Assembly (NCBI GenBank): GCA_028753945.1
Contig: JAPNXP010000001.1
Location: 9,414,501 to 9,478,500, forward strand
DNA from: Hexactinellida sp. DTS-2022
Taxonomy: Eukaryota > Porifera > Hexactinellida
Length of the DNA: 64,000 nt
Direction of reading: 5' to 3'
Shown piece after piece: positions 60,501-64,000 of this stretch. The notes beneath the pieces are model-generated. The model did not search any database. It was not told the DNA's origin and worked only from the letters and a program-made list of their open reading frames with translations. Made by a program: the position numbers and the translations under genes. Numbering within the stretch: position 1 is the stretch's first letter; each line of letters opens with the position of its first letter.

Positions 60501-62041
60501 AGTGGAACTCGGTTAGTACGTACTGCACTATTCTCTATAACGGATTCTTCCTTCTATCTGATCCATTATAAATGATTCGGTTAATACGTACCTCGGATAA
60601 GACGTACCAAAATCTATTCCCAAGTAAATTAAATGTATTTATTAATTCGGTTAGTACGTACTAAGAAAACTATCAGCTTAACTCAGTTAGTATTTGGTTT
60701 AAGAAGAGTAGGTCACAACTAAAATACTTTAATCTTATCGTTAAGTATGTTATATACTTGTATACCATACATCGATTCATACCATGAACAAGTCAGTATT
60801 TCGATTCGTGTATTATGCATACGGATAAGATGTACCTCGGTTAGTACGTACTTTTTCTTGTTTCCCAGGGTGGTACGTCTTAACCGAATTCTACTGTACT
60901 GATACTTAAAATCGTGTAGAATAGGCAGATTAGTCAGTTTGTCCCATTAGTTATACAGTTATCTCGGTTGTATAAATTATCTGTAAATTGTTTGTTCTGC
61001 GCTACGGGCATTTTCAAATCAGTACTAAGATTTACCTAGCTTATACCCAAACATAGATACTATGTATGTAATATAAATAGACGGAATAATATATAATTAA
61101 TGGAATTGCTGAGTGTGTATAAGTACAGCTAAAGCAGGATGAGTGATTGCTGTCACCAGGTGTTACAGAATACATTAGTTACACAGAATCTCAATAATCA
61201 GTAAACCGATGAACTAACTGCCAGTAAGCCTAGAACTAAGCCCTGAGACTGTAAGTACAATTACGGATAATAATAATTTATCCCGAGGCTACACACAATA
61301 GAATAGTAAGCTATACACAACTCACTCTGTGGCACATTGTGATCTTGCATGTGCCGCTCGTAGTCGTGTAGGGAAGTCTTTAAAATCTCTTCAACTATGT
61401 CGTTATCCTCTAAATAACGAATATAAATAAATATGAATGCGAGCTAAGTGCTACCAGCTAGAGATAAGACACAAGCAGTAAGTGTGTAGAAGGAACAAAC
61501 CTGACCCAGGCGTGGCAAATAGCTTTATATCCTGTTCCACTCCCATGTCCTCATACAGATTGGAACCCAGATATTCCTGAGACCCGAAGTCCGAGACGCT
61601 GCTCGCCTCGCTCATCTGGCTGCCCACCTCTCTGAGGGTCATGCTGCGGAAGTTGGATGGGAGGCTCTTTGAGTTAAAGGGGGCGGGGGAGTAGCGATCT
61701 CTCTCTCTCTGGAAGAGAGGGCTAGGGGAGGGGATCTCGGCGCTAGGGGTGGGCAACTGGTAGTTGTACTGGTTGTTACTGTCCATGCACACCCCCCAGG
61801 AGGGGTATCTGTCGTGCACGTGGTGCTGAGGACTGGAGATGCCGTTGGCATTGACACACTCAACAGAAGCACTCCTCTCTATGGAGTTGGCGTTTGGTAT
61901 GGTGAGTAGGTTGCTGCTCGGGTTGGAGTTGTAGACAACTCCAAAGTTCCAGGAGTTGGAACGCTTCCGAGAGAGATTCATTGGTTCTGCGAGGTAGTCC
62001 AGCTTGTAGGATGGTTCGTTTGTTGCTAAATTGTATCGCAT
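57501..62041 (-). CDS. ETS1: ETS1/2-type transcription factor with PNT and ETS domains
   Basis: Seven exons (62041-61501, 61409-61326, 60471-60259, 59966-59877, 59809-59660, 59433-59281 and 58156-57501) all join in phase 1 and give 628 residues. The PNT/SAM domain (about 208-280) is [29 protein letters not shown] and [13 protein letters not shown]. It is preceded by an [14 protein letters not shown] helix like the one before the ETS1 PNT domain. The ETS domain (about 414-497) is [49 protein letters not shown] and [21 protein letters not shown], then [14 protein letters not shown], close to ETS1/2. Both sides of the ETS domain are packed with Ser/Thr-Pro sites, including five PSPT-like motifs at the C terminus. 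The ATG at 62041 is the first in frame; upstream coding exons are possible. Exon 3 needs a GTGCGT donor and exon 5 a GTACTA donor, both weak. Confidence 0.9.
59114..59268. mobile_element. Decayed hAT-like MITE in ETS1/2 intron 6
   Basis: The right end CTAGCTACGCCTCTG is a common hAT-type terminus, and the left GGAGACACAGCCAGGGTG is its diverged inverse. GTGCGGCACTTGG near the left matches CAGTGCCGCACC near the right. There is no clear target duplication. It ends 13 bp from exon 6. Confidence 0.65.
59484..59639. mobile_element. MITE with conserved core, copy 3, filling ETS1/2 intron 5
   Basis: Ends GACTCTCGTTAATACGGAC and GTTCGTACTAACGAGCCTACTG with TA context. It covers 156 of 226 intron bases and ends 21 bp from the donor. 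It shares the GGTTTAATTCCCTAGCCTAT core with the copies at 23.1 and 29.3 kb. Confidence 0.8.
60040..60217. mobile_element. MITE in ETS1/2 intron 3
   Basis: Ends CAGTTGTGTTCGCATAATAG and AATAAGCGAACACTACTG, TA flanks, 178 of 292 intron bases. Internal TGCTATTAG and CTAATAGGCGAAC blocks recur at 58286-58375, 58930-58976 and 21600-21680. Confidence 0.82.
60500..60896. mobile_element. Pogo-like MITE, family K copy 3 (in ETS1/2 intron 2)
   Basis: Ends CAGTGGAACTCGGTTAGTAC and GTCTTAACCGAATTCTACTG in TA flanks, 397 bp. It lies in the 854-bp intron between the second exon and the PNT exon. Confidence 0.87.
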
Positions 62042-64000
62042 TATACATAAATTTATATTCACTATATGACTGATTAGTGGTATACGGAGTTATCAGCGAG
62101 TGTAATACTCAGACTGATATGTTATATAGCAGTAATTATAGTGTTGGAACCTGATAGCACTAAACTAAGGATACCTCGCAGACTGTATCAGGTGAGACAT
62201 ATGGGAAATGGTAACACGGTTCTCACAGCTTATAAATTCCGTGAAGAGTCATAAACTTATGCGCATAAATAAGTGAATGGGTACAAGTTAGTATAAGTAA
62301 TACATAATATGAGAGGCTATAGTCTTATGTGAATCAGATGTGTGGGGGGCTTAAAAAGTGTAAGATTTGACAATACTGACACACACAATAGGAATAATAA
62401 CGCAATTAGAGTCATTCAAAGTTATCTATAGCACACAAATCTTTTGTAATCAACCAAGTTCAATAGAACCTATATTCCTCAAGCTAACAAAAGAGATAAT
62501 ACGTACGTGATAAATCAGACTACAACACAAATTCCAGGACACTACTATAAATTATTACTCGTTACACAACGTTACTTGAGATTTTTGTACAAGTCATTAT
62601 GTCATAATTTGCTATTTTATTCCTTTTAGGATAAAATGGCTCAATAAATCTATCCACGTATAAAATGTTATGAGATTTTCATGTATGTAATCATTCTATA
62701 TGATACTGCTAGCTAGCAGGATAATTATAGCTGAAAAAAAGAAATATATAGGTGCAGCTATTTGGGCCATTTTACAAGAAGTGGTATTGTACTTAGTTGT
62801 GCGATCAATTACTTGAAAATGCCTAATTGATTTTTGATAGTTGCATTAACTACAGCATATTAATGGGACATGGAAGCCTCAGCTTAATCTGATGCATATT
62901 ATTCCTCTTGAGTCGGCTCAGTCAAGTTGCAACTCATTCGTGCTCTAACCTACACAGAGAATGCGAATTAAGTGTGTATCCCCTTCCTTGCTTTTGCCTT
63001 TGTTAAGGTTGGAAAGTCTGTAGGACGGATAGTAGGAATCACATTTCAATACAAATAGTGTACAGTGGATAGTATTCAGCAATTATACCATAATTCATAT
63101 TGTAGAAATATATTAATACAAAACATATAATTACCAAGGATATTGAGCAAGTTCGTAATACATCATTACTTTGACTTGGTTTAATGTAATCTTCACAAAT
63201 CAGGTCCAATTATAGCAAAAGTCATTAATAAATACGTGTATGCTGTTACTCTTATATAACGTCAACAGTAGATTTAATAAATTTAGTCATTAAGTGTAAA
63301 TACTAAATACCCCGTGAAATTATAACTAAATTAATCTCTAATTATTTCAACAAATACTGTGCAACCTCGATTATCCGAAATCGGTTAATTAAAGTTCGGA
63401 TAATCAAGGTTGCACTGAATGTATCAAATATGAGTATTTGTGGTTTTAATAAGAAACAGCTATTAATAATCTACAATATAAGCAAATACAAGCCCACAGT
63501 GAGAGCCAATTTCCAAAAGTGAATACTTGTAGGGAACTGAAGTTACTATTAACCAAGTTCAGATCCATACAAATATTAATGTTGGCAAGTTGCCAAACTT
63601 TCAGCTTAACGATGATGCAAAAGAATTCGTTATATCTGGATATTCAAGTGCTGTTGGGAAGTAAATGGTATCCAAACAACTGTACTTCATTCAGTATCAA
63701 ATGTACTCTATAATATACCTTGGATGCTTTAGTAAATATTTACCCTGAAAAATAGCGTGTAGTTTCCAATAAACTTGAGACAATATTTTGAACTTTTAAT
63801 TAGATAATATATTAAAATACTTTTAATAATAATAAAATCGTTGTTTTCAGCGCAGATACTGGATAATAATTAGCTTATAATTTCATAGTCTATACTTAGA
63901 AGTGACTCTTCTTTGCAGCTCAATCTTCTCGCGAGGAAGCTGTCCAATTCGCAGTAAATAAGCGAAATCCGCACTGTCAGTCCTTACCAGAGTCAATTCA
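62042..64000. other. Upstream flank of the ETS1/2 gene; no gene seen
   Basis: AT-rich, with no supported coding frame; it may hold promoter or untranslated exons of the ETS1/2 gene. It contains a 61-bp TIR element at 63357-63417. Confidence 0.65.
63357..63417. mobile_element. Minimal 61-bp TIR element
   Basis: The arms GTGCAACCTCGATTATCCGA and its inverse (TTCGGATAATCAAGGTTGCA) enclose only about 15 bp. It is the smallest MITE in the window, almost all TIR, and its termini resemble the element at 18821-18946. Confidence 0.82.

Overview
The window looks like nuclear DNA of a marine invertebrate animal, probably an early-branching or fast-evolving lineage (sponge, ctenophore, placozoan or cnidarian grade). 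It carries two ETS-domain genes (an animal-specific family), spliced genes whose proteins still align with human orthologues, AT-rich non-coding DNA, and a high load of small non-autonomous DNA transposons (MITEs). The species cannot be fixed from the sequence alone. No reverse transcriptase, integrase, transposase, rRNA, convincing tRNA or CRISPR array was seen.

All twelve supported genes lie on the minus strand, so they read from right to left. The left 27 kb is dense with housekeeping genes: RABGGTA (251-1987), EXOC3 (2396-9078) with a complete PELP1-like gene nested in its first intron (6502-8382), DRAP1 (9334-10248), a VDAC-like porin (12273-13178), ASPSCR1/TUG (15552-17282), a RING-less COP1-like WD40 protein (17525-19582), CDC45 (19830-22116) and a ubiquitin-specific protease with a RING-like insert (23531-26869). 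Several neighbours are only about 250-400 bp apart. The right 37 kb is gene-poor and holds three transcription factors: an HMG-box protein of the CIC/BBX class (33767-35923), an ETS factor with an ERG/FLI-like DNA-binding domain (44258-49945) and an ETS1/2-type factor with PNT and ETS domains (57501-62041).

Exon-intron structures were worked out by hand from GT-AG sites, reading phase and alignment to remembered human proteins; all phases close. Introns fall into two classes. Short ones of about 50-100 bp carry no repeat, and nearly all housekeeping and ETS1/2 introns over 200 bp carry a recognisable terminal-inverted-repeat (TIR) element. In three introns, removing the element leaves 50-53 bp, the size of the element-free introns.

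The strongest points for a second look are: a 1271-bp foldback element with tandem-repeat arms and an exact 10-bp target duplication (36525-37795); the tandem ETS1/2 and second ETS gene; the nested PELP1; the deubiquitinase with an embedded RING-like finger; the stripped COP1 with a GC-AG intron; and a three-deep nest of transposons at 27.7-28.4 kb. Functionally the genes cover Rab prenylation and exocytosis (RABGGTA, EXOC3, TUG), DNA replication (CDC45), ribosome maturation (PELP1), transcription (DRAP1, HMG, ETS) and ubiquitin signalling (COP1-like, USP). I see no evidence that they form one pathway.
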